Of a stretch of 64,000 nt of DNA, positions 26,084 to 34,432 are shown in pieces (the stretch's first letter is position 1; every line of letters starts with the position of its first letter). The notes beneath the pieces were generated by a model that was not told the origin of the DNA, did no database searches, and saw only the letters and a list, made by a program, of their open reading frames with translations. The DNA is from Saprospirales bacterium (GTDB lineage Bacteria > Bacteroidota > Bacteroidia > Chitinophagales > Saprospiraceae): the NCBI GenBank assembly GCA_016719895.1, contig JADJYG010000003.1, positions 248,001-312,000 on the forward strand, read 5' to 3'. A program made the translations under genes and the position numbers.

Positions 26084-27796
26084 TTATACGCAGGGCTGGG
26101 CGTAATCCCGGATATCCCGTACTTGAAGGGAAAGCATCCGTTCGCCTTGCCAGGTATCTTCCATCAGGCTGAAGACCAGGTCGAAAGGCTTGCCTTTAAC
26201 GGCAAGGAACTGTTGGCCTAGTCCAAACCCGATTCCGCTGAAAACGGGGCCACCGCCTTGCCGGACGCAAAACCGGACATGATTGTTGGCCAGCATGCGG
26301 CTTTGGCCGGTATCCTCTACGTCGGAAGCCACAAAAATGGGCGTCATGTTGCCGGGGCCGAAGGGTGCGAATTGCCGCAGCGTGCGCCAGAACGCCGGGC
26401 TGATATCGGCAAAATCGAGCCGGCCGGCAATTTCTATTTCGCGAATTTCAGCTTCGGGCGGCATGGTTTCCTGTACGACGCGTTCGAATTGCTCGGCAAA
26501 TACCGGTACGTTCTCCAACGGCAACTGTATGCCGGCGGCGTACGCATGACCGCCGAAAGAACTGAACAGTTCCGAACAACGGCTCAGGGCCAGGTGCAGG
26601 TCGAAGCCCGGAACAGACCGCGCCGACCCCACCGCTTTGCCCCCGCTTTGGGTGAGCATGACCGCTGGCCGGTGAAAATATTCGGCGATCCTGCTGGCCG
26701 TAATACCGATGATACCTTTATGCCATTCCGGATCAAACAGTACGATACTTTTCCGGCCGGCCTGTTGCGGATCCTCTTCTACCCGGCGCCGGGCTGCTGC
26801 CGTGGTGCTTTGGTCGGCTTCCCGGCGTTGGCGGTTGCGTGTGGCCAGGGCGCCGGCGGCTTCCAGGGCGCTGTTGCGGTCGGCCGACAAAAGCAGGCGC
26901 ACCGCTTCGCGGGCATCGCCCAGGCGGCCTGCAGCGTTGATCATCGGGCCAAGGCCGAACACGACATCGCTGATGGACAGGGGATAGCGGCGTCCGCTGC
27001 GCTGAATGAGGGCCCAAAGTCCCACGCGCGGTTCGCGGTTGATGATTTCCATGCCGAAATGGGTTAACACCCGGTTTTCGCCCGTCATCGGCACCACATC
27101 GCAGGCAATACTCACCGCCACCAGGTCGAACAAAGGGGCAAGATCGTCCGGCGTGCCGCCGCGCCGGACCGTCAATGCCTGGGCGAGTTTGAAGGCTACG
27201 CCGCAACCGCTGAGGTCTTTGTACGGATAACGGCAGCCCGGCTGTTTGGGGTCGAGCACGGCCACCGCGCCGGGGAGTTGCGCATCGGGCAAATGGTGGT
27301 CGCAGACGATAAAGTCAATTCCGAAACGATGGGCTTGCGCAATGGCTTCATGGGCTTTTACACCGCAGTCCATGGCCACCACCAGGGAGGCGCCGCTGTT
27401 GCGGGCATATTCCACGCCGGCCATACTCACCCCATAGCCTTCTTTTTCCCGGTCGGGCAAATAATAATCGAGATTGGCCTGCAAGCCGGAGAGAAACGCG
27501 AACATCAGCGCCACACTGGTGGAGCCGTCCACGTCGTAGTCGCCGTATAAAAGGATACGTTCGCCATGCTGCAGGGCGCGTTGGAGCCGTTCGACGGCCC
27601 GCTCCATGTCGCGCAGAAGAAAGGGGTCGTGCAGGTCGCCAAGCGCGGGCCGAAAAAACCGGCGGGCGTCATCGAAGCTGCGGATACCGCGTTGCGCCAG
27701 CAGGCGGCACAGCAACGGCGCGATGTGCAGGGTTTCGTGCAAGTGTTGGGCGGTGGCCTTGTCACAGGAAAGCCAGCGCAAGCGGGAAGCGGACAT
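26084..27796 (-). CDS. recJ: Single-stranded-DNA-specific exonuclease RecJ
   Basis: 570 residues, normal length. The DHH phosphoesterase core is visible: YGDYDVDGSTS with Asp86, Asp88 and Asp90, and CDHHLPD with Asp166-His167-His168. A DHHA1 domain (GKAVGSARSVPGFDLHLAL, SSFGGHAYAAGIQL) and an OB-like end follow. It degrades single-stranded DNA 5' to 3' in recombination and mismatch repair. Divergent from the GH57 gene. Confidence 0.95.
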   Translation of the reverse strand: MSASRLRWLSCDKATAQHLHETLHIAPLLCRLLAQRGIRSFDDARRFFRPALGDLHDPFLLRDMERAVERLQRALQHGERILLYGDYDVDGSTSVALMFAFLSGLQANLDYYLPDREKEGYGVSMAGVEYARNSGASLVVAMDCGVKAHEAIAQAHRFGIDFIVCDHHLPDAQLPGAVAVLDPKQPGCRYPYKDLSGCGVAFKLAQALTVRRGGTPDDLAPLFDLVAVSIACDVVPMTGENRVLTHFGMEIINREPRVGLWALIQRSGRRYPLSISDVVFGLGPMINAAGRLGDAREAVRLLLSADRNSALEAAGALATRNRQRREADQSTTAAARRRVEEDPQQAGRKSIVLFDPEWHKGIIGITASRIAEYFHRPAVMLTQSGGKAVGSARSVPGFDLHLALSRCSELFSSFGGHAYAAGIQLPLENVPVFAEQFERVVQETMPPEAEIREIEIAGRLDFADISPAFWRTLRQFAPFGPGNMTPIFVASDVEDTGQSRMLANNHVRFCVRQGGGPVFSGIGFGLGQQFLAVKGKPFDLVFSLMEDTWQGERMLSLQVRDIRDYAQPCV

Positions 27797-27939
27797 GATG
27801 CATGCTGTTGGGTTATATTGGCTGAATGGTGAAGGTATGATATTCGTGTCATTTTATTCCCACTGACGCCGTATTTTTACCGCCCCTCCCGCCGATGGCC
27901 CGCCCAGCCAGGTAATACCACCACTGCTACCGACCACCT

Positions 27940-30381
27940 ATGTCCAAACCCAATAAATATGTGTGCATCCACGGCCACTTTTACCAGCCTCCGCGCGAGA
28001 ATGCCTGGCTGGAGGTAGTGGAACAACAGGAAAGCGCCAGGCCTTTTCACGACTGGAACGAACGTATAAATTTTGAATGTTATGCGCCCAATGCGGCCGC
28101 GCGAATTCTGGATGAAGAGCGCTGGATAGTCAAGATCCGCAACAATTACAACCGCATTTCTTTCAACTTCGGCCCTACTCTGCTGACCTGGCTGGAAAAA
28201 AACGACCCGGAAGCGTACAAGCTGTTGCTCCAGGCCGACAAACGCAGCATCGGGCGCTACGGCGGGCATGGCAGCGCGCTGGCGCAGGTGCACAGCCACC
28301 TTATTTTGCCGCTGGCGAATTACCGCGACAAAGTGACCCAGGTATATTGGGGCGTGCGCGATTTCGAGTACCGCTTCGGCCGGTACCCCGAGGGAATATG
28401 GCTGTCCGAAACGGCCGTGAATACCGAAACCCTGGAAGTGCTGGCGGCACACGGCCTGCAATTTACCATTTTGGCGCCCCGGCAGGCCAAAGCCGTTCGC
28501 AAGACCGGTGAAACTGCCTGGCAGCCGGTGAGTAGCGACGCACTCGACACCCGGCATCCGTACTGGTGTCTGTTGCCGAGCGGGCGCCGGATCGCTATAT
28601 ATTTTTACCACGGCGCCGTATCGCAGGAGGTAGCCTTCAATGGTTTGCTCAACAGCGGCGAACGGTTTGCCGAGCGGCTCCTGCGTATTTTCGACGAGTC
28701 CTCCGGTATACAGCTGGCGCATATTGCCACCGACGGGGAGAGCTATGGTCACCACCACCGCTTCGGCGAAATGGCACTGGCGGCGGCGCTCAACTATATC
28801 GAAGACAATAAATTAGCCACGCTGACCAATTACGGCCAGTTTCTTGAATTGCACCCGCCGGAGTGGGAAGTTCAAATACACGAAAATTCCTCCTGGAGTT
28901 GCCTGCACGGCGTAGAGCGCTGGCGCAGCAATTGCGGCTGCAATACCGGCGGCAACCCGGAATGGCACCAGCGCTGGCGAAAACCCCTGCGCGACACCCT
29001 CGACTGGCTGCGCGACCGGCTGGTCCCGGCGTATGAAAAAGAAGCGGGGCGCTTTCTAAAAGATCCCTGGAAAGCCCGCAACGACTATATCGAGGTCATG
29101 CTCCGGCGCAACGACGATGCCGTACGCGACTTTTTGCACCGGCACACCCGCCGCACCCTCAGCAAACTGGAAAAGGTGGAAATACTTCGGTTGCTGGAAA
29201 TGCAGCGGCACGCGGTACTGATGTTTACGAGCTGCGGCTGGTTTTTCGACGAAATATCCGGGATCGAAACCAACCAAATTCTGCAATATGCCTTGCGCGC
29301 CATGGACTATGCGCAGGAGGTGGCCGGCCTGGAATTGCATGCCGAATTTACGCGCCGCCTGGGCGCCGCACCTAGTAATAAATATGACAATGGCGCTACC
29401 AGCTACCTGCAAAACGTGCTTCCCGCCCGCGTCGACCTGGAGCGCGTAGCTATGCATTTTGCCGTGGCATCCCTGTTCGAAGACGACCCCGCCCAACTCG
29501 ACCTGTTCAATTATTCCGCTACCGTAGAGGCTTTCGAACGGATTGAAGCCGGTACGCCCCGCCTGGCCATTGGGCGCCTGGGTATCCGTTCGCGGCTGAC
29601 GCAGGCGGAACAGACTTTTTGTTTTGCCGTTTTATACCTCGGCCAGCAACATTTTATCGGCAATATCAGCGGGACCATGAACCGTTCCGCCTTCGATGAA
29701 ATGCACCTGCGCACGGCCGGGGTCTTCCGCGAAGCAAACCTGGGCGAGGTGATCGGCATCCTGCAGGAATACTTCGGCGGGCATAAGTTTACCTTGTCTT
29801 CGCTCTTTGCAGACGAAAAAATCAAGATCATCCGCGCCATTACTGCCAACAGTTTACTGCTGGCGGAAGCCAATTTCCGCAATGTCTTCAACGACAACTA
29901 CCAACTTATGACTGGCCTGGAAGAAATCGGCCTGCCGCTGCCAGATGCCTGGCGCAATATTGCCGCGTATGTGCTCAACGACGACCTGCTGCATTTTTTC
30001 CAAAACGGCCAGGCAACCAACATTCAGCACCTCCGCCGGATAGCCGGCGATTTGAAAAACTGGAATGTGCGCGTTTCGGATGAAGCGGCCGTCCAGCATG
30101 CCGCTGGCGCGCGTATCTATCGCGAAATCGCCCTGATCGAAATGGAAGAATCCTCCCTGACCCGCGTTCAATGGCTCAGCGATGTGCTCGATACCCTTCA
30201 GCAAATGGATATCAAACCGGATATCTGGCGCAGCCAAAACGTGTTTTACCTGCTCACGAAAGGTTACCGGAAAGGGTATTGGGTTTTTGCGAACGACCAC
30301 TGGAAAACGGCCTTCGAGCGCTTGGCCGCCTTGCTGAAAGTACGCCTTGGCCCCGAAGGCAACCCCGTATTGCCAGCCTGA
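27940..30381 (+). CDS. DUF3536 glycoside hydrolase family 57-like protein
   Basis: 813 residues. The start carries the GH57 first motif as HGHFYQPPREN (His11, His13), and a third-motif candidate EGIWLSETAVN with Glu157 fits the catalytic nucleophile region. The rest matches the DUF3536 layout, with a second conserved block around HIATDGESYGHHHRFGE (Asp265 region) and a long helical C-terminal half. No signal peptide, so it acts in the cytoplasm, probably on an alpha-glucan. It is a single gene; the exact activity is not known. Confidence 0.85.
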   Translation: MSKPNKYVCIHGHFYQPPRENAWLEVVEQQESARPFHDWNERINFECYAPNAAARILDEERWIVKIRNNYNRISFNFGPTLLTWLEKNDPEAYKLLLQADKRSIGRYGGHGSALAQVHSHLILPLANYRDKVTQVYWGVRDFEYRFGRYPEGIWLSETAVNTETLEVLAAHGLQFTILAPRQAKAVRKTGETAWQPVSSDALDTRHPYWCLLPSGRRIAIYFYHGAVSQEVAFNGLLNSGERFAERLLRIFDESSGIQLAHIATDGESYGHHHRFGEMALAAALNYIEDNKLATLTNYGQFLELHPPEWEVQIHENSSWSCLHGVERWRSNCGCNTGGNPEWHQRWRKPLRDTLDWLRDRLVPAYEKEAGRFLKDPWKARNDYIEVMLRRNDDAVRDFLHRHTRRTLSKLEKVEILRLLEMQRHAVLMFTSCGWFFDEISGIETNQILQYALRAMDYAQEVAGLELHAEFTRRLGAAPSNKYDNGATSYLQNVLPARVDLERVAMHFAVASLFEDDPAQLDLFNYSATVEAFERIEAGTPRLAIGRLGIRSRLTQAEQTFCFAVLYLGQQHFIGNISGTMNRSAFDEMHLRTAGVFREANLGEVIGILQEYFGGHKFTLSSLFADEKIKIIRAITANSLLLAEANFRNVFNDNYQLMTGLEEIGLPLPDAWRNIAAYVLNDDLLHFFQNGQATNIQHLRRIAGDLKNWNVRVSDEAAVQHAAGARIYREIALIEMEESSLTRVQWLSDVLDTLQQMDIKPDIWRSQNVFYLLTKGYRKGYWVFANDHWKTAFERLAALLKVRLGPEGNPVLPA

Positions 30382-30491
30382 ATCCGGAGAGCGTCCACGC
30401 AGCTCATGCGGGCGAATTCAAAATTATCTGGCGTTTTTTTAAGATAATGAATGTTTTTTTTCTATTTCTTGTTAGAAATTTAAACTATTTC

Positions 30492-30498
30492 TACTTTG
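30492..30498 (+). promoter_or_regulatory. Putative promoter of the 30597 membrane protein gene
   Basis: TACTTTG with an AT-rich upstream region including TTGTTAG lies about 100 nt before the ATG. Confidence 0.4.
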
Positions 30499-30596
30499 GA
30501 TGCTGCGGAAGACACCCGAATATCCGTTCAGAAAAAGTAGGGAGCGTATGCCGAAAAGCTAAAAGAGTAGGCACCTTGTAAAACACCTGTCTGATT

Positions 30597-31145
30597 ATGA
30601 AAAAAGTCCTTACCTCCATTTTGATGCTACTGCTGAGCCTGGCCGCGCAACAGGCTTTTGCCGTCGATGCCGTAAAACCAGCGCCGGACGACCCGGCCTG
30701 GAGGGCCGCCTGGCAAAATAAATTTGGCAAAATGCCCATCGATGCCGCGGCATTCACCGCAGTGACACCCAGGGACATTGCGGCCCAAACCGGGAAAAAA
30801 CTATCCTTTGGGGAAAAGATATTCCTTAAAATTGCCCAGAAACGCGTCAAAAAACAACTGGCCAAGGGACTGCGGGCACAAGATGCGGAAGGGCGCGCCG
30901 GCGGAAAAAACTCGATGGGGATTGCCGCTGCCGCACTGGGTGCGCTCGGGTTAATATTTACCTTGGTATCGGTAGACGTTTTGGTCCTCCTTGGGCTGAT
31001 ATTCGGTATCATGGCGCTGATCTTCGGCCTGATCGGAATAAAACGGGACGAAAATAAAATACTGGCGATCGTCGGTACCGCCCTGGGCGCCGCCGTGATC
31101 TTTATCTGGATATTGGCCGTAATCATCGTGGCCTCCTGGTTATAA
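30597..31145 (+). CDS. Membrane protein with DUF4190-like C-terminal helices
   Basis: 182 residues. A signal peptide (MKKVLTSILMLLLSLAAQQAFA) is followed by a polar, basic stretch (about 25-100) and two or three strongly hydrophobic segments. These are MGIAAAALGALGLIFTLVS, VLLGLIFGIMALIFGLIGI and a last helix up to the C-terminal VIIVASWL. The G-rich helix pair with IKRDENK between is like small DUF4190-type proteins. No role is known. It converges with the barrel gene, with a terminator-like hairpin between. Confidence 0.6.
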   Translation: MKKVLTSILMLLLSLAAQQAFAVDAVKPAPDDPAWRAAWQNKFGKMPIDAAAFTAVTPRDIAAQTGKKLSFGEKIFLKIAQKRVKKQLAKGLRAQDAEGRAGGKNSMGIAAAALGALGLIFTLVSVDVLVLLGLIFGIMALIFGLIGIKRDENKILAIVGTALGAAVIFIWILAVIIVASWL

Positions 31146-31173
31146 CCCAGTTTGAAATTCAGCGAAAAAACGA

Positions 31174-31223
31174 ACGGGATTTGCCCGGAAGACAGCATCC
31201 GTTGTCTCTCGGGCAAATCCCGT
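31174..31223. terminator. Bidirectional terminator-like hairpin
   Basis: ACGGGATTTGCCCG and CGGGCAAATCCCGT form a perfect 14-bp stem, extended imperfectly by GAAGACA/TGTCTC, between two convergent genes. T tracts are weak on both sides. Confidence 0.6.
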
Positions 31224-31291
31224 CTTAGGCCGGTTTTAGCGCATTGGAGACCTTAAAAAGCGAGAACTCCCCGGCGGGGCTAAAGTCGAAT

Positions 31292-32209
31292 TTAGTACAG
31301 CCCCCGCGGCTTAACAATGGTAAACACTCGCGAAATATTAAACCCGAAGCGAATGCCGCTCATTGATTTGCCCTCGGCTGATTTAAAAAACCAATCCTCC
31401 GTCGTTTCAGTAATGAAGCCTTTATAAGTCATGTCTGACGAGTTGGTAAAGTGCAGCTGGAAGACGTGTCCGCCGGTTTCAATATCGAAGCCGACCGACA
31501 GCACATTGGTATAATCCGAACTGATCTGGTCGGGCAAAACAAAGTAGTACTCTGCATTAAGCGTCACGCGTTTCGACAGTTTGATACGGCCGGCTGCTCC
31601 CAGGGCAAACACGTCGTTTTTTTCCGCCCGGGTGAGTACCAGGTTGCGGTGTACCAGGGTCGGCATGAGTTGGAGCGAGAGCTGGTCATTAAACTTGCGC
31701 CCGATGAGCAACTGGTGGGTGTAGTACAGGCGGGAAGAAAAGTAGTTTTCCCGTTCCTCCTCCGGAAATTTAACCGTTTTGATCTGCGCATCCACCAGAT
31801 AGGACAGCGTGACAGGCATATTGCGCTTGCCTGCCGACTGGCGGAGAATCTTGTATTTGGCAAAACCGTCAATGATTTTTTCCTTTGTGCTGCGGCCGAC
31901 GCCGATCATCAGCCGGTCGGTGATACCATAGTCCAGCCCAAACCGGATGGTGGCGCCATCGAGCCCGAAAAGATCATAGATGCCGTTTCGGACGGGGGAA
32001 AACCGGTGCGAGATTTTGAAATCCAGGACGCCGGCTGCCGTATTTTCGAGGGAATGGCCGTTTACCACCCGGTTGGTTTTAAAACTGGCGGTAGCGTATT
32101 CGACGGTGCTTTCTTCCCCCAGGAGCGAAAGTAAATCGCCATTTTCGTCTTGAGCAAACAAAAAAGGCCCAAAGAAGAGGGCAATCAAAAACGGTAGCGT
32201 TTTTTTCAT
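31292..32209 (-). CDS. DUF5777 family beta-barrel protein
   Basis: 305 residues with a signal peptide (MKKTLPFLIALFFGPFLFAQ). The sequence has the DUF5777 pattern: ATASFKTNRVVNGHSLE near the start, FDGATIR-like LFGLDGATIRFGLDYGITDRLMIGVG, KILRQSAGK, and alternating strands such as VTLNAEYYFVLPDQ and FQLHFTNSSDM. These are Bacteroidota outer-membrane barrel proteins often found near YceI genes, and a YceI gene is indeed directly upstream on the same strand (30 nt). Confidence 0.8.
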   Translation of the reverse strand: MKKTLPFLIALFFGPFLFAQDENGDLLSLLGEESTVEYATASFKTNRVVNGHSLENTAAGVLDFKISHRFSPVRNGIYDLFGLDGATIRFGLDYGITDRLMIGVGRSTKEKIIDGFAKYKILRQSAGKRNMPVTLSYLVDAQIKTVKFPEEERENYFSSRLYYTHQLLIGRKFNDQLSLQLMPTLVHRNLVLTRAEKNDVFALGAAGRIKLSKRVTLNAEYYFVLPDQISSDYTNVLSVGFDIETGGHVFQLHFTNSSDMTYKGFITETTEDWFFKSAEGKSMSGIRFGFNISRVFTIVKPRGLY

Positions 32210-32239
32210 AACCGGAAACGGTGTGCTGAGGCAAAAAAG

Positions 32240-32794
32240 TTATTTGTTCATCGGGCTGAGCGTGGCATTCACTTTGACCACAATCGTTTTGGCAATTTTG
32301 TCGCGCACGACGCCCGGAATGTCAATGCCGAAATCGGCGGGCGACAGGGTAAACGTCGACTGAAAGGTCAAGGTGCTTTCTCCAATGGTGATGGTGCCGG
32401 GCACTTCGATATCCTTGCTTACGCCGTGAATTGTCAGGGCGCCTTTTACCCGGACTTTGTTCACGGAAGGTATTTTGTAATCCATATCAGCCGGCTGCAT
32501 CAGCGCGCCTTTGAACGTGGCGCTGGGGTAGCGGTTGGATTCCATGTAGTTTTCATTGAAGTGCTCCTGCATGAGGGCCCTTTCGAACAGAAAGCTCTTG
32601 ATGAGCACTTTCCATTCCATTTGGCCTGTTTTGGCGTCGAATACTGCCGTGCCGCTTTTGTTCACGGCCTCGATTTTTTCCAGTGGAGTCTCTGAGTTGA
32701 ATTGCACTTTGGCGTCGCGGGTAAAAAAGCGCTGGGCTTGCGCGGTCAGGCCAAAAGCCAGCAAAAAGGCGGCGAGAATGGTTCGTTTTTGCAT
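32240..32794 (-). CDS. YceI family periplasmic lipid-binding-like protein
   Basis: 184 residues from the ATG of MQKRTILAAFLLAFGLTAQAQ (signal peptide). The remainder is a YceI lipocalin-like barrel: FFTRDAKVQFNSETPLEKIE, HFNENYMESNRYPSATFKG, GALTIHGVSKDIEVPGTI and a final LSPADFGIDIPG. The family binds isoprenoid or similar lipids in the periplasm. It appears to be in an operon with the OB-fold gene upstream and the DUF5777 gene downstream. Confidence 0.85.
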   Translation of the reverse strand: MQKRTILAAFLLAFGLTAQAQRFFTRDAKVQFNSETPLEKIEAVNKSGTAVFDAKTGQMEWKVLIKSFLFERALMQEHFNENYMESNRYPSATFKGALMQPADMDYKIPSVNKVRVKGALTIHGVSKDIEVPGTITIGESTLTFQSTFTLSPADFGIDIPGVVRDKIAKTIVVKVNATLSPMNK

Positions 32795-32831
32795 AATCAA
32801 TGTGATGGGTGGGTTGATAGTAGGGCTGGAT

Positions 32832-33245
32832 TTATTTGACTACCACGCAGCGCGACAATTGCACGTCGAAGTTGAGGCCGGCGCATTCCCCTTTGATGGT
32901 GACTATTTCACCGGGTTGGAACGTGGTGCGGGTATGTTTGGTGTTGGGATCGAATTCGCACAGAACGCCAAACTCTTTTCCCGTTTCGAGGATCACCTTG
33001 GGGGTGCCGTCTTCCAGTGTGGAGGATTGGCGCACCTGACCGGTCACGGCTACCACTTTACCCGAATATTTGGCTGTCGCCGCCGCTTCATCGGTACTGT
33101 ATTCGTCGAACATCTGGTATGCGCCTACGCTCAGCTCCGATTGTTCGGTGGCCATGCTCGGCATTTTTTTATTGTACAAAAAAAGTCCGACTAAACCGGC
33201 GGTAACACCGGACAGCAACAGAAAGAATATGATTTTTCTCAACAT
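32832..33245 (-). CDS. Membrane-anchored OB-fold protein (tRNA_anti-like)
   Basis: 137 residues from the ATG of MLRKIIFFLLLSGVTAGLVG, an N-terminal membrane anchor. The C-terminal ~75 residues form a small OB fold (YSGKVVAVTGQVRQ, FGVLCEFDP, GEIVTIKGECAG) of the kind called tRNA_anti-like in Bacteroidota. Function unknown. It is the first gene of a likely operon with YceI and DUF5777. Its upstream region is occupied by the tandem palindromic elements, which begin 45 nt beyond the start codon and so may replace or alter its promoter. Confidence 0.7.
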   Translation of the reverse strand: MLRKIIFFLLLSGVTAGLVGLFLYNKKMPSMATEQSELSVGAYQMFDEYSTDEAAATAKYSGKVVAVTGQVRQSSTLEDGTPKVILETGKEFGVLCEFDPNTKHTRTTFQPGEIVTIKGECAGLNFDVQLSRCVVVK

Positions 33246-33289
33246 GATTCGCAAGGTTTTATTCAGGTGAAAAAAAAGCCGGGCGCGGC

Positions 33290-33455
33290 ACTAGTGGCGG
33301 AGGCACTAAATTTCAGACAGTTTGAACGTCTCTTTTGGTCTGATACTTCGTTGTTCCTCGGTCATGGAGAGCCCGCTACACTCCCTCGTCACGCCTTGTC
33401 TCAGCCCAAAAGCACCTGCTCAAACTGTCCAAAACTTAGTGCCTCCGCCACTAGT
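33290..33455. mobile_element. MITE-like palindrome-ended element, copy 1
   Basis: A 166-bp unit bounded by perfect 20-bp inverted repeats: ACTAGTGGCGGAGGCACTAA at 33290-33309 and its complement at 33436-33455. The pairing continues inward to about 38 bp with 5-6 mismatches. The next identical copy starts at 33450, so the two share ACTAGT. No transposase is inside. On the minus strand an 18-codon stretch (33383 back to 33330) reads ECSGLSMTEEQRSIRPKE and resembles the core of the 40490 element. Mobility is inferred from structure only. Confidence 0.65.
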
Positions 33456-33615
33456 GGCGGAGGCACTAAATTTCAGACAGTTTGAACGTCTCTTTTGGTC
33501 TGATACTTCGTTGTTCCTCGGTCATGGAGAGCCCGCTACACTCCCTCGTCACGCCTTGTCTCAGCCCAAAAGCACCTGCTCAAACTGTCCAAAACTTAGT
33601 GCCTCCGCCACTAGT
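33450..33615. mobile_element. MITE-like palindrome-ended element, copy 2
   Basis: An exact copy of the preceding 166-bp unit, offset by 160 bp. Its right-hand ACTAGT supplies the stop codon of the cytochrome c lipoprotein gene at 33611. The identity of the two copies indicates a recent tandem duplication, or an assembly duplication. Confidence 0.65.
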
Positions 33616-33991
33616 TGTTGGGGGCGCCGGCTTTTACCCAGGCCTCTATTTTTTGCCGGTTGCACACCGACATCAGGCCCGTTTGCGGCATTGGCGCCGA
33701 TTGGTTGTTGATCCGGTCGAGCAGTTTGCCATTCAGCGCCACCGTGCGGAATTGATCATACGTTTCATACGAGATATTGGAATAGGCAGACCCCGCAGCG
33801 GTATGGCAGGAACTGCAGTTGTTTTGAAGGATCGCTTTGATTTCCACGCTGTAGCGGATGCCTGTGGTATCGCAGTCGGCCGGATCCGTTCCGTACAATT
33901 CCTCTTCATTATCCCAGTAGCAGCCAGACGGGGGCAGTACGATCAGGGTAAGGCACGCGAGTAATCCCAGGGCGGCGAGTATTTTTTTCAT
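33611..33991 (-). CDS. Cytochrome c-type heme lipoprotein
   Basis: 126 residues from the ATG of MKKILAALGLLACLTLIVLP. A lipobox places the lipidated cysteine at Cys24 (PPSGC). One heme site, CSSCH, is at 59-63, and a distal Met candidate is in APMPQTGLM. The length and the ending WVKAGAPNN match short Bacteroidota single-heme cytochrome c-like lipoproteins. It probably moves electrons in the periplasm. The stop codon TAG lies within the terminal repeat of the adjacent palindromic element, so the insertion is at the very end of the gene. Confidence 0.75.
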   Translation of the reverse strand: MKKILAALGLLACLTLIVLPPSGCYWDNEEELYGTDPADCDTTGIRYSVEIKAILQNNCSSCHTAAGSAYSNISYETYDQFRTVALNGKLLDRINNQSAPMPQTGLMSVCNRQKIEAWVKAGAPNN

Positions 33992-34031
33992 AATTTCTAA
34001 GAGGCGGCAAAATATTAATATGAACTGGCGG

Positions 34032-34039
34032 CAAAGATA
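34032..34039 (-). promoter_or_regulatory. Promoter -7 element of the cytochrome c lipoprotein gene
   Basis: On the minus strand this reads TATCTTTG, an exact match to TAnnTTTG, 40 nt before the ATG at 33991. It also argues against starting the protein further upstream. Confidence 0.6.
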
Positions 34040-34204
34040 CATGTGGGAATTATCTCTGCCTGCGGTTGCGGCTTTTTTGTCCGTTTTTCGCTTTTTTGAT
34101 ATCCTGCGAAAAAGGATGCTTGTTTATTTTGTCCAACAAAATTAGCCGGCATCTTGTTGGTATGCCGCAAACAGGCGCTGAAAGCGTCAAAATACCGTCT
34201 GAAC

Positions 34205-34330
34205 ATGGAAAAAAAAGACTGGAAAGCATGGGCGCGCCGGCTGGGGGTAGCCGGGTTTTTATTTTTTTTGATCAAAGGGCTGGCTTGGCTGGCCATTTTT
34301 TGGGGCGCCTGGGAGGTTGGATGCAATTGA
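34205..34330 (+). CDS. Possible 41-residue single-pass membrane microprotein
   Basis: An ATG frame of 41 codons encodes a basic, Trp-rich start (MEKKDWKAWARRL) and one long hydrophobic helix (VAGFLFFLIKGLAWLAIFWG). The charge pattern before the helix and the Trp content look like a real membrane microprotein. No clear promoter or ribosome site was found, so it could be chance. Apart from this and the cytochrome promoter, nothing is recognised between 33992 and 34432. Confidence 0.45.
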   Translation: MEKKDWKAWARRLGVAGFLFFLIKGLAWLAIFWGAWEVGCN

Positions 34331-34432
34331 ATACCTGTAAGGGCTGAACGCTATATTTTTTGGAAAACTTTTCAAACAAATTTTTTAAAAAACGCGGTTT
34401 TGCCGAAATTTGCGACCTTATCATCCCTGCGA

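Noticed and set aside
33290..33615. Tandem palindromic units considered as integron attC sites or a gene cassette
   Set aside because: The ends lack the RYYYAAC and GTTRRRY core sites and there is no integrase; a MITE-like element fits better.
33322..33964. Plus-strand frames across the palindromic elements (129 and 160 codons)
   Set aside because: They run through repeat DNA and then antisense to the cytochrome gene, and the two share the same repeat translation.
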